A DNA stretch of 64,000 bases from Streptomyces sp. P3 (lineage in GTDB: Bacteria; Actinomycetota; Actinomycetes; Streptomycetales; Streptomycetaceae): positions 1,054,001 through 1,118,000 of the forward strand of contig JAFEKX020000001.1 in assembly GCA_016893485.2 (NCBI GenBank), given 5' to 3'. The notes below the pieces were generated by a model. That model did no database searches and had not been told where the DNA came from. It was given only the letters and a program-made list of their open reading frames with translations. The translations under genes were made by a program, and so were the position numbers. How positions within the stretch are numbered: position 1 is the first letter of the stretch; every line of letters starts with the position of its first letter. Shown here piece after piece: positions 37,595 through 47,614 of the stretch.

Positions 37595-37603
37595 TCCGGC
37601 ACG

Positions 37604-38518
37604 TCACCGGTAGCCGGTCACGTCCGCCGGTTTCCCGGCGTCCTGCACCTCCACCAGGTACCGCCACGCGTCCGGGCGGCTGCCGTCGAGGTCGGTGAAG
37701 CCGTACACCCGGGCGAGTCCGCCGCTGGAGAGCGACTGGCCGTTCCAGCGGGCGAGTTGGGGGTCGGCGGCGAGGGCGGTGACGGCGCGGCCGACGTAGC
37801 GCGGGGTCTCCGAGATGGCGAAGTGCGGGACCTCGGTCAGGGCGTCGCGCCAGTTGTCCTCGCGGACGCCGAACTGGTCGAGCATGATCTCGGAGCGCAT
37901 CCAGCCCGGGGTGAGCGCGACGGCGGTGGCGCCGCGTGGGCCGAGTTCATGGCCGAGGGCGAAGGCCATGCGCAGGACGGAGGACTTGGCGACGTCGTAG
38001 AAGAAGGAGACGCGGTAGGTGTCGCGGTTGTACTCGGCGGTCCCGTCGGTCATCTCGACCACCAGACCGCCTGGCCGGCGCAGCAGCAGGGGCAGCGCGT
38101 GGTGGCTGGTGATCGCGTGCGTCTCCACCGCCAGCCGGAGGAGGCGGAGTCCCTTGTCGAGGTCGTGTTCCCAGACGGGGGTGTCCCAGGCGAAGAGGTG
38201 CTCGGCGCCCCAGATGTCGTTGACGAGGACGTCGAGGCGGCCCTGTTCCTCGTCGACGCGGTCGACGAGGGCGCGTACGGCCGCGGGGTCCAGGTGGTCG
38301 GTGGGGACGGCGACGCCCCGGCCGCCGGCCGCGGTGACGAGGTCGGCGGTGTCCTCGACGGTCTCCGGCCGGTCGTACTCGGAGCGCCGCGCGCGGGTGC
38401 TGCGACCGCTCACGTAGACGGTGGCGCCGGCCGCGCCCAGTTCCACGGCGATCCCGCGCCCCGCCCCGCGTGTCGCCCCCGCGACCAGCGCGACCCTGCC
38501 CTCCAGTGGACCCGGCAT
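37604..38518 (-). CDS. Short-chain dehydrogenase/reductase, extended C-terminus
   Basis: 304 residues, unbroken. The cofactor motif is VALVAGATRGAGRGIAVELG, and the loop after the second strand (VYVSGRSTRARRSEYDRPET) has the Arg residues that favour NADPH. The N-N-A-G region is VNDIWGAEHLFAWDTPVWE. The active site is less standard: VVEMTDGTAEYNRDTYRVSF and FYDVAKSSVLRMAFALG, the Tyr and Lys being Y-x3-K in F-Y-D-V-A-K. The C-terminal tail (ARWNGQSLSSGGLARVYGFT) matches a subgroup common in Streptomyces. I chose the ATG at 38518 (MPGPLEGRVALVAG). It has no operon partner in sight, though it follows the membrane-anchored gene tail to tail. Confidence 0.87.
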   Translation of the reverse strand: MPGPLEGRVALVAGATRGAGRGIAVELGAAGATVYVSGRSTRARRSEYDRPETVEDTADLVTAAGGRGVAVPTDHLDPAAVRALVDRVDEEQGRLDVLVNDIWGAEHLFAWDTPVWEHDLDKGLRLLRLAVETHAITSHHALPLLLRRPGGLVVEMTDGTAEYNRDTYRVSFFYDVAKSSVLRMAFALGHELGPRGATAVALTPGWMRSEIMLDQFGVREDNWRDALTEVPHFAISETPRYVGRAVTALAADPQLARWNGQSLSSGGLARVYGFTDLDGSRPDAWRYLVEVQDAGKPADVTGYR

Positions 38519-38603
38519 GTCCGACCTCCGTGCTCGTTCGACGTGTGTCATGCCGATCGTGCACGGGAAGCCGGACATCTCCTGTCGGGTATTCGCCGGT
38601 GTC

Positions 38604-39233
38604 TCAGTGACCCCGCGCGATCCACTCCTCCAGGTGACCGGCCTCAGCCCCGACAGTCGTCGAGTCGCCGTGCCCGGTGAGCACCCTCGTCTCCGGGGGC
38701 AGGGTCAGCAGCCGGTCGCGGATGGAGTCGATGATCGTCGGGAAGTGGGAGTACGACCGTCCGGTGGCGCCCGGGCCGCCGTGGAAGAGGGTGTCGCCGG
38801 TGAAGACCGTGCCGAGCCCGGGGTCGTAGAGGCACACCGCGCCGGGCGCGTGACCGGGCGTGTGCAGGACCTTCAGGTCGGCGCCCGCGGCCTCGATCAC
38901 CTGGCCGTCGGCGAGATGGGCGTCGGGGTCGCGGTCGGGGTGGGTCTGCTTCCACAGCGGCAGGTCGTCCGGGTGCAGCCAGATCGTCGCGCCGGTGCGG
39001 TCGGCGAGTTCGGGCGCGGCGTCGATGTGGTCGTTGTGGGCGTGGGTGCAGACGATGGCGGTCAGCCTGCGGTCGCCGATCGCCGCGAGGATGGCGTCGG
39101 CGTCATGGGCCGCGTCGATGACGACGACCTCGTGGTCGTCGCCCACGATCCAGACGTTGTTGTCGACGTCCCAGGTGCCGCCGTCGAGGCTGAACTGCCC
39201 CGAGGTGACGAGGTGTTCGATGCGAGCGGCCAT
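38604..39233 (-). CDS. MBL-fold hydrolase, probable S-formylmycothiol (thioester) hydrolase
   Basis: 209 residues with a complete metallo-beta-lactamase metal site: CTHAHNDHIDAAPEL (H-x-H-x-D-H), HTPGHAPGAVCLYD, FTGDTLFHGGPGATGRS and VLTGHGDSTTVG. The ATG overlaps the stop of mscR by one base (TGATG at 39235-39231), so translation is coupled. MscR turns formaldehyde plus mycothiol into S-formylmycothiol, and an MBL partner immediately downstream in many actinobacteria is the presumed hydrolase releasing formate; that role is inference from the pairing. By sequence alone it is a glyoxalase II-like enzyme. Confidence 0.9.
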   Translation of the reverse strand: MAARIEHLVTSGQFSLDGGTWDVDNNVWIVGDDHEVVVIDAAHDADAILAAIGDRRLTAIVCTHAHNDHIDAAPELADRTGATIWLHPDDLPLWKQTHPDRDPDAHLADGQVIEAAGADLKVLHTPGHAPGAVCLYDPGLGTVFTGDTLFHGGPGATGRSYSHFPTIIDSIRDRLLTLPPETRVLTGHGDSTTVGAEAGHLEEWIARGH

Positions 39234-40321
39234 CACAGCACCACCACCGAACGCAGCACGTCGCCGCCGTGCATCCGCTCGAACGCCTTCTCCACCTCGT
39301 CGAGTTGGACCGTCTCCGTGACGAACGCGGCCAGGTCCAGGCGCCCTTGCTGGTGCAGGTCGATCAGCATCGGGAAGTCCCGGGAGGGCAGGCAGTCGCC
39401 GTACCACGACGACTTCAGCGAGCCACCGCGCCCGAAGACGTCCAGGAGCGGGAGTTCGAGCTTCATCTCGGGCGTGGGCACACCGACGAGGACGACCGTG
39501 CCCGCCAAGTCCCGGGCGTAGAAGGCCTGTTTGTACGTCTCGGGGTGCCCGACCGCCTCGATGACGACGTCGGCGCCGAAGCCAGCGGTGAGTTCACGGA
39601 TCGCCTCGACCGGGTCGTTCGTCTTCGAGTTGACGGTGTGCGTGGCGCCCATGGAACGGGCCTTCTCCAGCTTGCGGTCGTCGATGTCCACGGCGATGAT
39701 CCGCGCCGCACCCGCGAGCCGGGACCCGGCGATAGCCGCGTCACCGACGCCACCGCAGCCGATGACCGCGACGGTGTCACCGCGTCCGACGTTTCCGGTG
39801 TTGATGGCCGCGCCGATGCCGGCCATCACCCCGCAGCCCAGCAGCCCTGCGACAGCCGGGGAGACGGCCGGGTCGACCTTGGTGCACTGTCCGGCGGCGA
39901 CCAGGGTCTTCTCGGCGAAGGCGCCGATGCCGAGGGCCGGGGAGAGTTCCTGGCCGGTCGAGGCGAGGGTCATCTTCTGCTTGGCGTTGTGGGTGTTGAA
40001 GCAGTACCAGGGGCGACCGCGCAGACAGGCGCGGCAATTGCCGCACACGGCACGCCAGTTGAGGATCACGAAATCGCCCGGGGCCACGTCGGTGACGCCC
40101 TCGCCGACCGACTCCACGATTCCGGAGGCCTCGTGGCCGAGCAGGAAGGGGAAGTCGTCGCTGATTCCGCCCTGTTTGTAGTGCAGGTCGGTATGACAGA
40201 CCCCGCAGGCCTGTACCTTCACCACGGCCTCGCCGGGTCCGGGATCGGGTACGACGATCGTCTCGACCCGGACCGGTTCGTCCTTGCCCGGTGCGATCAC
40301 GCCGCGTACTTCCTGCGCCAT
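39233..40321 (-). CDS. mscR: S-(hydroxymethyl)mycothiol dehydrogenase
   Basis: 362 residues, unbroken, a class III-like zinc alcohol dehydrogenase that oxidises the formaldehyde-mycothiol adduct with NAD. Catalytic zinc ligands are in [17 protein letters not shown] and [11 protein letters not shown]. The structural zinc Cys cluster is [20 protein letters not shown]. The Rossmann motif [20 protein letters not shown] is followed by [19 protein letters not shown]. The start at 40321 gives [20 protein letters not shown], the usual N-terminus of the family. It is the first gene of a two-gene detoxification operon, with the MBL gene translationally coupled. Confidence 0.93.
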   Translation of the reverse strand: MAQEVRGVIAPGKDEPVRVETIVVPDPGPGEAVVKVQACGVCHTDLHYKQGGISDDFPFLLGHEASGIVESVGEGVTDVAPGDFVILNWRAVCGNCRACLRGRPWYCFNTHNAKQKMTLASTGQELSPALGIGAFAEKTLVAAGQCTKVDPAVSPAVAGLLGCGVMAGIGAAINTGNVGRGDTVAVIGCGGVGDAAIAGSRLAGAARIIAVDIDDRKLEKARSMGATHTVNSKTNDPVEAIRELTAGFGADVVIEAVGHPETYKQAFYARDLAGTVVLVGVPTPEMKLELPLLDVFGRGGSLKSSWYGDCLPSRDFPMLIDLHQQGRLDLAAFVTETVQLDEVEKAFERMHGGDVLRSVVVL

Positions 40322-40507
40322 GGTCCTGAACCCTTTCGTCGGCCGTTGTACCCCTCCGACCCTACGCGTGACTGATCGGTAAGGGCACGACCGAGGGTCC
40401 GGCGTCGCCGGGTACGGGAGGGGACCGGCGACGGCGGGCAGCGCGTCGCGGACCGGCTCACCTGGCCGACGTAGCCTGAATGCTCCGACCGACTCCCGAG
40501 GAGTGCC

Positions 40508-42261
40508 GTGAGCATCGCAGGGACGCAGAGCGGAGCGCCGGCCTGGCGACTGCTCCTCGACTACGTACGACCGCACCGCTGGGCCCTGTTGGCGGGCGCG
40601 CTGCTCTCGCTGGTCACCGGCGGCGCCGCTCTGCTGCTGCCGCTGGTGGCGCGAGGTCTCATCGACGACCTGTCGCACGACCGCGCCATCACCGGTGCGC
40701 TGCTCGCGATGTCGGCGCTGGTGGTCGCCAACGCGGCGCTGGGCGCGCTGGGTTCGTATGTGCTGCGGCGCACCGCCGAGTCGGTGGTGCTCGGCGCGCG
40801 GCGCGCCCTGTCGTCGTATCTGCTGCGACTGCGGATCCCCGCCGTGGACCGCAGCGAGCCCGGCGACCTGATGGCGCGCATCACCTCGGACACGACCCTG
40901 CTGCGCGAGGTCACCACGGACTCGCTGGTCGGCCTCGGGACCGGCGGACTCACACTGGTGGCAACTGTCGTGATGATGGGCGTGGTTGACCCGGTCCTGC
41001 TCGGTGTCACGCTGGCCGTGATCGCGGGTGCGGGCACCGTGCTCAGCCTGATCGTGCCGCGCATCAACCGGGCCAGCCGGCAGGCGCAGGACGCGGTCGG
41101 CGTGATGGGCGCCTCGCTGGAACGCGTCCTGGGCGCGCTGCGCACGGTGAAGGCGTCCGGCGCCGAGGACCGCGAGGAGCGCAGGCTGCACGCGGCGGCC
41201 GAGGAGTCGTGGCGGCAGAGCGTACGGGCCGCCAAGTGGACTGCGGCGGCGGGCAATACGGCGGGGCTGTCGATGCAGGTCGCGTTCATCACCGTGCTCG
41301 CGGTGGGCGGTGCGCGGGTGGCGACGGGCGCGATCGACATCGGCACGCTGGTCGCCTTCCTCCTGTACGTCTTCTACCTGATGCAGCCGATCCAGCAGGT
41401 CGTCGGCGCGATCACCCAGTACCAGACGGGCGCCGCGGCCCTCTCCCGCATCCAGGAGGCGCTGCAACTCCCCGCCGAACCCCCGTCCCCGCACGCCGAG
41501 TTGCCCTCCCCGGCGCCGCACCCGCAGCCCTCGCCTTCGACGACGTCCGCTTCCGCTACGCCGACGACCTGCCCTACGTCCACCACGGCGTGACCTTCGA
41601 CGTACCGGCCCAGGGCATGACGGCGTTCGTCGGCCCGTCCGGCGCGGGCAAGACCACCGTCTTCTCCCTCATCGAGCGCTTCTACGACCCCGAGTCCGGA
41701 GCCATCACCCTCGACGGCCGGGACCTCGCGGACTGGGATCTGCCCCGCCTCCGGTCCGCCATCGGGTATGTGGAGCAGGACGCCCCGGTCCTGTCGGGCT
41801 CCCTGCGCGACAACCTGCTGCTGGGCAACCCGGACGCGGACGACGAGGCCGTCACCCGCGTCCTGCGGACGACCCGCCTCGACGGCCTGGTCGCGCGGCT
41901 CCCCAAGGGCGCCGACACCCTGGTCGGTCACCGCGGCACCCGCCTCTCGGGCGGCGAACGTCAACGCGTCGCCATCGCACGGGCGCTGCTGCGCCGGCCC
42001 CGGCTGCTGCTTCTCGACGAGGCGACCTCGCAGCTGGACGCGGTGAACGAGGCGGCCCTGCGCGACACCGTCGCCGATGTGGCCCGTACGACGACGGTCC
42101 TGGTCGTCGCGCACCGGCTGTCCACGGTGACGATGGCGGACCGGATCGTGGTCATGGACGCGGGCCGGGTGCGCGCGGTGGGCACGCACCGGGAGCTGGT
42201 GACCGCCGACCCGCTCTACGCGGAGCTGGCGGCGACGCAGTTCCTGGCGACGACGGGCTGA
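40508..42261 (+). CDS. ABC transporter, fused membrane and ATPase domains (exporter half-transporter)
   Basis: About 584 residues. The N-terminal six-helix domain (about 20-310) begins with [20 protein letters not shown] and contains the coupling-helix segment [20 protein letters not shown]. The ATPase domain has Walker A ([18 protein letters not shown]), the Q-loop region ([19 protein letters not shown]), the signature [16 protein letters not shown], Walker B ([13 protein letters not shown]) and the switch His (VVAHRLSTV). It acts as a homodimer or with a partner. An indel near 41520 ([17 protein letters not shown]) separates the domains. The start is GTG after GAGGAG. The cargo is not predictable; it stands alone and ends at a terminator. 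Confidence 0.9.
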
Positions 42262-42274
42262 TCCGGGAACGGCT

Positions 42275-42302
42275 GAGGGCCGCCCGTTTCCGGACGGCCC
42301 TC
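42275..42302 (+). terminator. Terminator hairpin after the ABC exporter gene
   Basis: GAGGGCCG (42275-42282) pairs with CGGCCCTC (42295-42302), with further pairing inside the loop (CCG...CGG). It starts 13 nt after the stop codon. The convergent secreted-protein gene ends at 42339, so it may serve both. Confidence 0.75.
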
Positions 42303-42338
42303 GAGGTCCGCGTGGCCCGCGGGGTCAGTACCGCCGGC

Positions 42339-42635
42339 TCACGGCTCGATGCTGGGGAGGAGTCCCGTGACCGGCGCCGCCATGTCGGTGACCTGGTGCA
42401 GCTGCTGGAGGTCGTTCAGGTGGTTCAGCCCCTGCAGCTGCCCGGCGACCCGCGGGACCTCCGCGCGGTGCTCGGCGGGGATCTCACTCACCGCGAGCGA
42501 GTCCAGGAGGGCGACCGGGCTGACCTTGCCGTCCTTGAAGGCCGGCGCGTCGGCGGCGTTCGCCATCGGCGCGACGAGGCCGGTGACCCCGACCGCGAGA
42601 CCAACGGCGGCGGCAATACGTCGTGTTGAGATCAT
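42339..42635 (-). CDS. Small secreted protein (98 aa), unknown function
   Basis: The signal peptide is clear: ISTRRIAAAVGLAVGVTGLV then APMANA with an A-x-A cleavage site. The mature part of about 65 residues is hydrophilic and helical (PVALLDSLAVSEIPAEHRAE, VAGQLQGLNHLNDLQQLHQV). There are no cysteines, so it is not a chaplin, but its size and style resemble other small Streptomyces secreted proteins. The ATG at 42635 is preferred over an in-frame ATG at 42683, because it puts the basic n-region right before the hydrophobic core. Confidence 0.78.
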   Translation of the reverse strand: MISTRRIAAAVGLAVGVTGLVAPMANAADAPAFKDGKVSPVALLDSLAVSEIPAEHRAEVPRVAGQLQGLNHLNDLQQLHQVTDMAAPVTGLLPSIEP

Positions 42636-42807
42636 GCCCTCAGCAACGCGGCCGGTCCCCGCGCGGTCACGGGTACCGGCCACCGCTCACCCGTGAGGCG
42701 GAGCGTGCCACTGCGTTTGCCGACTCCGGTACAACGGAGGAGTCTCGTAGGAGAGGCCCGTCGCGGCTCACTCCGGTGTGGGCCGCGGCCCTCCGAGGAG
42801 GTCACCC

Positions 42808-43173
42808 ATGGGCACCGCGACACGCCCCGGCTTCGACTCCGAAGCCCTGCGCCGGGGCATCGAAGAACACACAGCGGCGACACTTCTGTCGCTCTACGCG
42901 GACGACGCCGAGATCCACGTCGTCGACCACCAAAGCCAGCCCAGCCACCCCACGGTCCTGCGCGGCCGGGACGAGATCGGCGCGATGCTCGCCGATGTCT
43001 TCAGCCGCGACATGACACACAAACTGGAGGAGTGCGTCGTACAGGGGGACCGTGTCGCCTTCAGCGAGTCCTGTCAGTACGCCGACGGGACCCGCGTCCT
43101 GTCCGAGTCGATGCTCGTGCTGAACGACGGCAAGATCACCCGGCAGACCATGATCCAGGCATGGGACGGCTAG
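42808..43173 (+). CDS. NTF2-like (SnoaL) fold protein
   Basis: 121 residues with the SnoaL/NTF2 pattern: a first helix ending in LLSLYADDAEIHVVDH, strands RGRDEIGAMLADVFSRDMTH and VVQGDRVAFSESCQYADGTR, and the terminal MLVLNDGKITRQTMIQAWDG. These small cone-shaped barrels serve as isomerases, cyclases or ligand-binding proteins; no specific role can be read here. The ATG at 42808 is preceded by GAGGAGG. It is a single-gene unit between the secreted-protein gene and folD. Confidence 0.85.
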   Translation: MGTATRPGFDSEALRRGIEEHTAATLLSLYADDAEIHVVDHQSQPSHPTVLRGRDEIGAMLADVFSRDMTHKLEECVVQGDRVAFSESCQYADGTRVLSESMLVLNDGKITRQTMIQAWDG

Positions 43174-43404
43174 CGAGACTGGTGCCGAAGGTCCGGGTCA
43201 CCACCCGGCTGACCTGGACCTTCTCGGCTACCACGGCTCCCGCGCGCTCCGCTGCGACTCGGCGGCGAGCACCGGTCTCCGCGGCGCGCCTGCGGGCGTC
43301 CGTCGCGCTGCTGGGATCGGTGCTGCGGGCGGCACGCTCCCGCACGCCTCCGGTCCGGCGCAGGTGAGCGGGCCGGGACTGTCATAAGACCGTCGGTTAC
43401 GCTG

Positions 43405-43485
43405 TTCCTGGGTCGTGACTGGCGCTGAGGTGGAGCACCACCGTGGAGCGGCCCACGCGGAGTCGATGCCGTGCGCCTGGGCGAT
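43405..43485 (+). ncRNA. ZTP (pfl) riboswitch controlling folD
   Basis: The leader of folD matches the pfl RNA consensus in order: GGGTCGTGACTGGCG (43410-43424), the GAGGTGGAGCACCACC hairpin (43427-43442) that caps the first domain, GGAGCG after it, a variable linker, and the second-domain CCGTGCGCCTGGGCGA (43469-43484). This class senses ZMP/ZTP, signals of low 10-formyl-tetrahydrofolate, and in actinobacteria often precedes folD (established knowledge). The ribosome-binding site AGGAG at 43500 follows closely, consistent with translational control. Confidence 0.9.
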
Positions 43486-43511
43486 TGGTCAAACCAGCTC
43501 AGGAGTGGATC

Positions 43512-44360
43512 ATGTCTCAGGCACGGCTCATGGACGGCACCGCGCTCGCCCGGCGCATCGTCGAGGACACCGCGAAGAAGGCCGCCGACATCACGGAGCG
43601 CACCGGTACGGCGCCCTGTCTCGCGACGGTCCTGGTCGGTGCGGACCCGGCCTCCGTCACATACGTCCGGATGAAGCAGAACCGCAGCCGCAAGGCCGGC
43701 ATCAAGTCCCGGCACGTGGAACTGCCCGCCGCCACGACCACCGCCGAACTGGTCGCCACCCTCGACGGACTCTCCTCCGACCCGGCCGTGCACGGCATCC
43801 TCCTCCAGCACCCGATGGGTGAACACATCGACGAGCGGGCCGCGTTCGAGGCGATCGCGGCGGAGAAGGACGTGGACGGCGTCACCTTCGCGTCGTTCGC
43901 GACGATGAGCTTCGGCCTGCCGGGCTTCGTGTCCTGCACGCCCGGCGGCATCCTGCGGCTGCTCGACGAGTACGGCGTCGACCCGTCCGGCAAGCGCGCG
44001 GTCGTCGTCGGCCGCAGCGCGATCCTCGGCAAGCCGGCGGGCATGCTGCTGCTGGCCCGCGACGCGACGGTCACCTACTGCCACTCGCGCACCCGGGACC
44101 TGTCCGACGTGGTCCGCGAGGCCGACATCGTGGTTGCCGCCGTGGGCCGCCCCCGGCTGATCCGCGGCGAGGACATCAAGCCCGGCGCGGTCGTGATCGA
44201 CGCCGGTTACAACGCGGGCAACGTCGGTGACGTCGACTTCGACTCCGCCGCCGAGCGCGCCTCGCTGATCACCCCGGTGCCGGGCGGCGTCGGCCCGATG
44301 ACGATCGCCACGCTGCTGGAGCAGACGGTGACCGCCGCGGCCCGGCAGCTCGGGGTGTGA
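43512..44360 (+). CDS. folD: Bifunctional methylenetetrahydrofolate dehydrogenase/cyclohydrolase
   Basis: 282 residues, unbroken. FolD interconverts 5,10-methylene-, 5,10-methenyl- and 10-formyl-tetrahydrofolate in one-carbon metabolism. The active-site region is PASVTYVRMKQNRSRKAGIK (Tyr and Lys of Y-V-x-x-K). VHGILLQHPMGEHID is the folate-binding loop, and the NADP fold has RAVVVGRSAILGKPAGMLLL. The C-terminal signature is TPVPGGVGPMTIATLL. The ATG at 43512 lies 7 nt after AGGAG. It is preceded by a ZTP riboswitch, so expression should rise when formyl-folate falls. It meets the convergent CU044_5270-type gene with no gap. Confidence 0.97.
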   Translation: MSQARLMDGTALARRIVEDTAKKAADITERTGTAPCLATVLVGADPASVTYVRMKQNRSRKAGIKSRHVELPAATTTAELVATLDGLSSDPAVHGILLQHPMGEHIDERAAFEAIAAEKDVDGVTFASFATMSFGLPGFVSCTPGGILRLLDEYGVDPSGKRAVVVGRSAILGKPAGMLLLARDATVTYCHSRTRDLSDVVREADIVVAAVGRPRLIRGEDIKPGAVVIDAGYNAGNVGDVDFDSAAERASLITPVPGGVGPMTIATLLEQTVTAAARQLGV

Positions 44361-45258
44361 TCAGCGCGTCCAGGCGCTGTACTCCATGACGTCCCCGGCC
44401 TTGACGCCGTACTCGGGCTGGTCCTTCGTGAAGGTGTTCTCCATCCCGAGAACGGCGCCGGTGGCCGGGTCCATGATCAGCATCAGCCGGCTGCCCGACC
44501 GCTGGTACACGTACGCCTGCCCGGCCCGCCCGAGCCGGTCGGTCACCTCCCCACCGGCCGCAGCCCGTCGGCCCCCGCGAGCAGCCGCGCCAACGCCGCC
44601 GACTCACGCGCCCCGAGCGTCCAGTGGTCCAGCAACTCCCCACGGCACTGAGGAGTTCGGGCGTGGTCAACGGAGTCTTGCTGTACGCCGTCTCCTGGAG
44701 GTACGCCCGCAGTCCGGCCACGTCGTGCGGTGGCCGGGCATCGGGCGGGACATCACTCCAACTCGGCGGAAACGTCGTCTCCTTGAGGACCCGCCCGTCC
44801 TCAACGAGACGCTCCGTGTGGCTGTCGTCCGCGTTCCACCGCACGATGCGCTCCTCGGGAACGGTCACCGGCGGCTTGTCGTCGGACATGCCGAGACTCC
44901 ACGACTGCACATGGGTTCCCCTGCGCAGAGCGGGAGTTCCGTCGACCGCGACGGCTTCCGCGAGTGCCGCGAGCTGCTTCAGGGACACGGGCGTGGAGTG
45001 CGCCTGCACCACCAGCGCCCGCGGAGCCGCCACCGCCGGCGTACCGCTCGGCCCTCCCAGTACCAGGGTGAGCACGGTCGCGGCGACGGCAGCCGTGGCC
45101 CCGAGGCTCCAGAAGAGTCGCCGACGCCGTGAACGCCGTTCACTCAGCAGCCGGTTGAGCCCCCGCTCGGCATGATGATCAAGCGGCCCGTCACCGTAAC
45201 GGGACCCGTCCCTCGTGAACGGGTTGGCGCTACGCAGTAGTTCGAGTTCGTCAACCAT
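44361..45258 (-). CDS. CU044_5270 family membrane protein, probable partner of the ECF sigma factor
   Basis: About 299 residues. A cytoplasmic N-terminus (MVDELELLRSANPFTRDGSR) of the anti-sigma kind is followed by one membrane helix (LFWSLGATAAVAATVLTLVL) and an extracytoplasmic domain (APRALVVQAHSTPVSLKQLA, ERIVRWNADDSHTERLVEDG, AYVYQRSGSRLMLIMDPATG). The pattern fits the actinobacterial CU044_5270 family, usually encoded right after an ECF-like sigma gene, as here. Indels near 44645 (SAVGELLDHWTLGARE) and 44552 (LRPVGEVTDRLGRAG), each one G short in a G5 run, split it. It probably senses the envelope and restrains the sigma factor, though direct anti-sigma activity is unproven. Confidence 0.8.
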
Positions 45259-45369
45259 GGCGATGTTCCTTCGGGCTGGGTGTGGCGCCCCAGAGGGACG
45301 CGGGCGGCATCAATGTGCGGCTGCGCCGCGTGGGCGCGACCAGCCACGACGGCGCCGCAGAATAGTGAC

Positions 45370-45890
45370 TCAACGCCCCGCCCCTCCCAGCACCGCGAGC
45401 CGATCGATCTCGGCTCTCAACCTCCGCCGAGCCCGATGCAACCGCATCGCCGCAGCCCGCACACCGCACCCGAGAACCACGGCGACCTCCTCCACCCCGA
45501 GTTCCTCCCACGCCGTGAGCCGCAACACCTCCTGGTCGGCAGACGACAACCGCGCCAACGCCTCGTGCACCCAGCCCCGGGCGCATCCGCCTCGGGACCC
45601 ACCTCGACCTGCCGCCCGTGCGCGGCCTCGTCGTTGCCCAGCCGGTCGACGAGCCGACGCCGCCGCCCGTACCCCCGCACCGCGTTGGCGAGGCAGTTAC
45701 GGGCCACCCCGTACAGCCAGGGCAACGGAACCGCCGGCAGATCCGCACGGCGGCGCCAGGCGACGGTGAAGACCTCCGCCACCACTTCCTCGACCTCGCC
45801 GCTCCGCCCGTCCAGTCGCCGCGCAACATAGCGGCTGACCGCCCAGTAGTGCTCGCGATAGGCAGCGGCGAAGTTCTCGTCGTTGCTCAT
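45370..45890 (-). CDS. RNA polymerase ECF-type sigma factor
   Basis: About 173 residues. Region 2 covers about residues 8-75, with [20 protein letters not shown] and [20 protein letters not shown] (the -10-contacting helix) followed by [20 protein letters not shown]. Region 4 is [20 protein letters not shown], then [20 protein letters not shown] and [14 protein letters not shown]. An indel near 45580 ([13 protein letters not shown], one G missing) separates the regions. The start is the ATG at 45890. The partner membrane gene follows 111 nt downstream. It lies head to head with ctaD across 109 nt that could hold its own promoter. Confidence 0.88.
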
Positions 45891-45999
45891 GTCCCGTTCA
45901 TGTCCGGCACCGGGGCGATCGTCACACCCGATTCCGTGATTCTCCTCGCGTCGGCCAAGTGTGACGCGCGGGCGGGCCGGGCGCGGACACAGGCGGGGC

Positions 46000-47614
46000 G
46001 TGAGAGACCTCAAGAGCATCAAGTGGCTGACGACCACGGACCACAAGACGATCGGCACGCTGTACCTGGTCACGGCGTTCGGGTTCTTCCTGATCGGCGG
46101 CGTCATGGCGCTGCTGATGCGCGCCGAACTCGCCAGACCCGGCCTGCAGATCATGTCCAACGAGCAGTTCAACCAGGCGTTCACGATGCACGGCACGATC
46201 ATGCTGCTGATGTTCGCGACACCCCTGTTCGCGGGCTTCGCCAACTGGATCATGCCGCTGCAGATCGGGGCCCCGGACGTCGCCTTCCCCCGCCTGAACA
46301 TGTTCGCGTACTGGCTGTATCTCCTCGGCTCGACCATCGCGGTGGGCGGCTTCCTGACTCCACAAGGCGCGGCGGACTTCGGCTGGTTCGCCTACTCCCC
46401 GCTGTCGGACGCGGTCCGCTCACCCGGTGTCGGCGCCGACATGTGGATCATGGGTCTGGCCTTCTCCGGCTTCGGCACGATCCTCGGTGCGGTCAACTTC
46501 ATCAGCACGATCATCTGCATGCGCGCACCGGGCATGACGATGTTCCGCATGCCGATCTTCGTGTGGAACGTGCTGCTGACCGCCGTGCTCGTGCTGCTGG
46601 CCTTCCCGTCCTCGCCGCCGCGCTCTTCGCGCTGGAGGCGGACCGTAAATTCGGGGCGCATGTCTTCGATGCCGCGAATGGCGGTGCGTTGCTGTGGCAG
46701 CACCTCTTCTGGTTCTTCGGGCATCCAGAGGTGTACATCATCGCGCTGCCGTTCTTCGGCATCATCTCCGAGGTCATCCCGGTCTTCTCCCGCAAGCCGA
46801 TGTTCGGCTACATGGGCCTGGTGGCGGCCACGATCTCGATCGCCGGTCTCTCCGTGACGGTGTGGGCCCACCACATGTACGTCACCGGCGGAGTCCTCCT
46901 CCCGTTCTTCTCCTTCATGACGTTCCTCATCGCCGTACCGACCGGCGTGAAGTTCTTCAACTGGATCGGCACCATGTGGAAGGGCTCCCTGTCCTTCGAG
47001 ACCCCGATGCTCTGGGCCACCGGCTTCCTCATCACGTTCGTGTTCGGCGGCCTGACCGGCGTGATGCTCGCGTCCCCACCGCTCGACTTCTCGACCTCCG
47101 ACTCGTACTTCGTCGTCGCCCACTTCCACTACGTCGTGTTCGGCACGGTCGTGTTCGCGATGTTCTCCGGCTTCCACTTCTGGTGGCCGAAGATGACCGG
47201 CAAGATGCTCGACGAGCGCCTGGGAAAGCTCACCTTCTGGACGCTGTTCATCGGCTTCCACGGCACCTTCCTCGTCCAGCACTGGCTGGGTGTGAACGGG
47301 ATGCAGCGCCGGATCCCCGACTATCTGGCGGTGGAGGGCCTCACGACGCTCAACACGGTGTCGACGATCTTCTCGTTCCTGCTGGGCCTGTCGCTGCTGC
47401 CGTTCCTCTACAACGTGTGGAAGACGGCCAAGTACGGCAAGCAGGTCGAGTCCGACGACCCGTGGGGCTACGGCCGTTCACTGGAGTGGGCGACCTCGTG
47501 CCCGCCGCCGCGCCACAACTTCGTCACGCTCCCCGCATCCGCAGCGAGTCCCCCGCCTTCGACCTCCACCACGCCGACATCCCCTCCCTGGAGCGGGAGT
47601 TGACGTCCCGGTGA
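46000..47614 (+). CDS. ctaD: Cytochrome c oxidase subunit I (solitary paralogue)
   Basis: About 538 residues, catalytic subunit of aa3 oxidase, twelve helices. Heme and copper ligands are visible: [20 protein letters not shown] (low-spin heme a His), [18 protein letters not shown] (CuB His and the Tyr cross-link), [11 protein letters not shown] (the two CuB His) and [16 protein letters not shown] (the heme His pair). The proton-channel and core sequence is nearly that of the main actinobacterial CtaD. Subunits II and III are not adjacent, so this is likely a second copy. Indels near 46608 ([20 protein letters not shown]) and 47535 ([19 protein letters not shown]) each need one C. I chose the GTG at 46000; the N-terminus is short for the family. 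Confidence 0.93.

Noticed and set aside
40345..41521. Long minus-strand extension upstream of mscR
   Set aside because: It is antisense to the ABC exporter gene and lacks family motifs; the true mscR start is at 40321.
43159..43367. Small Arg/Ala-rich frame after the NTF2-like gene
   Set aside because: No ribosome-binding site, biased to Arg/Ala/Thr as in shadow frames, and it runs toward the folD promoter region.
46000..47614. ctaD as a pseudogene
   Set aside because: Both breaks are one C short in C runs, and the sequence on either side is intact to the last heme and copper ligand.
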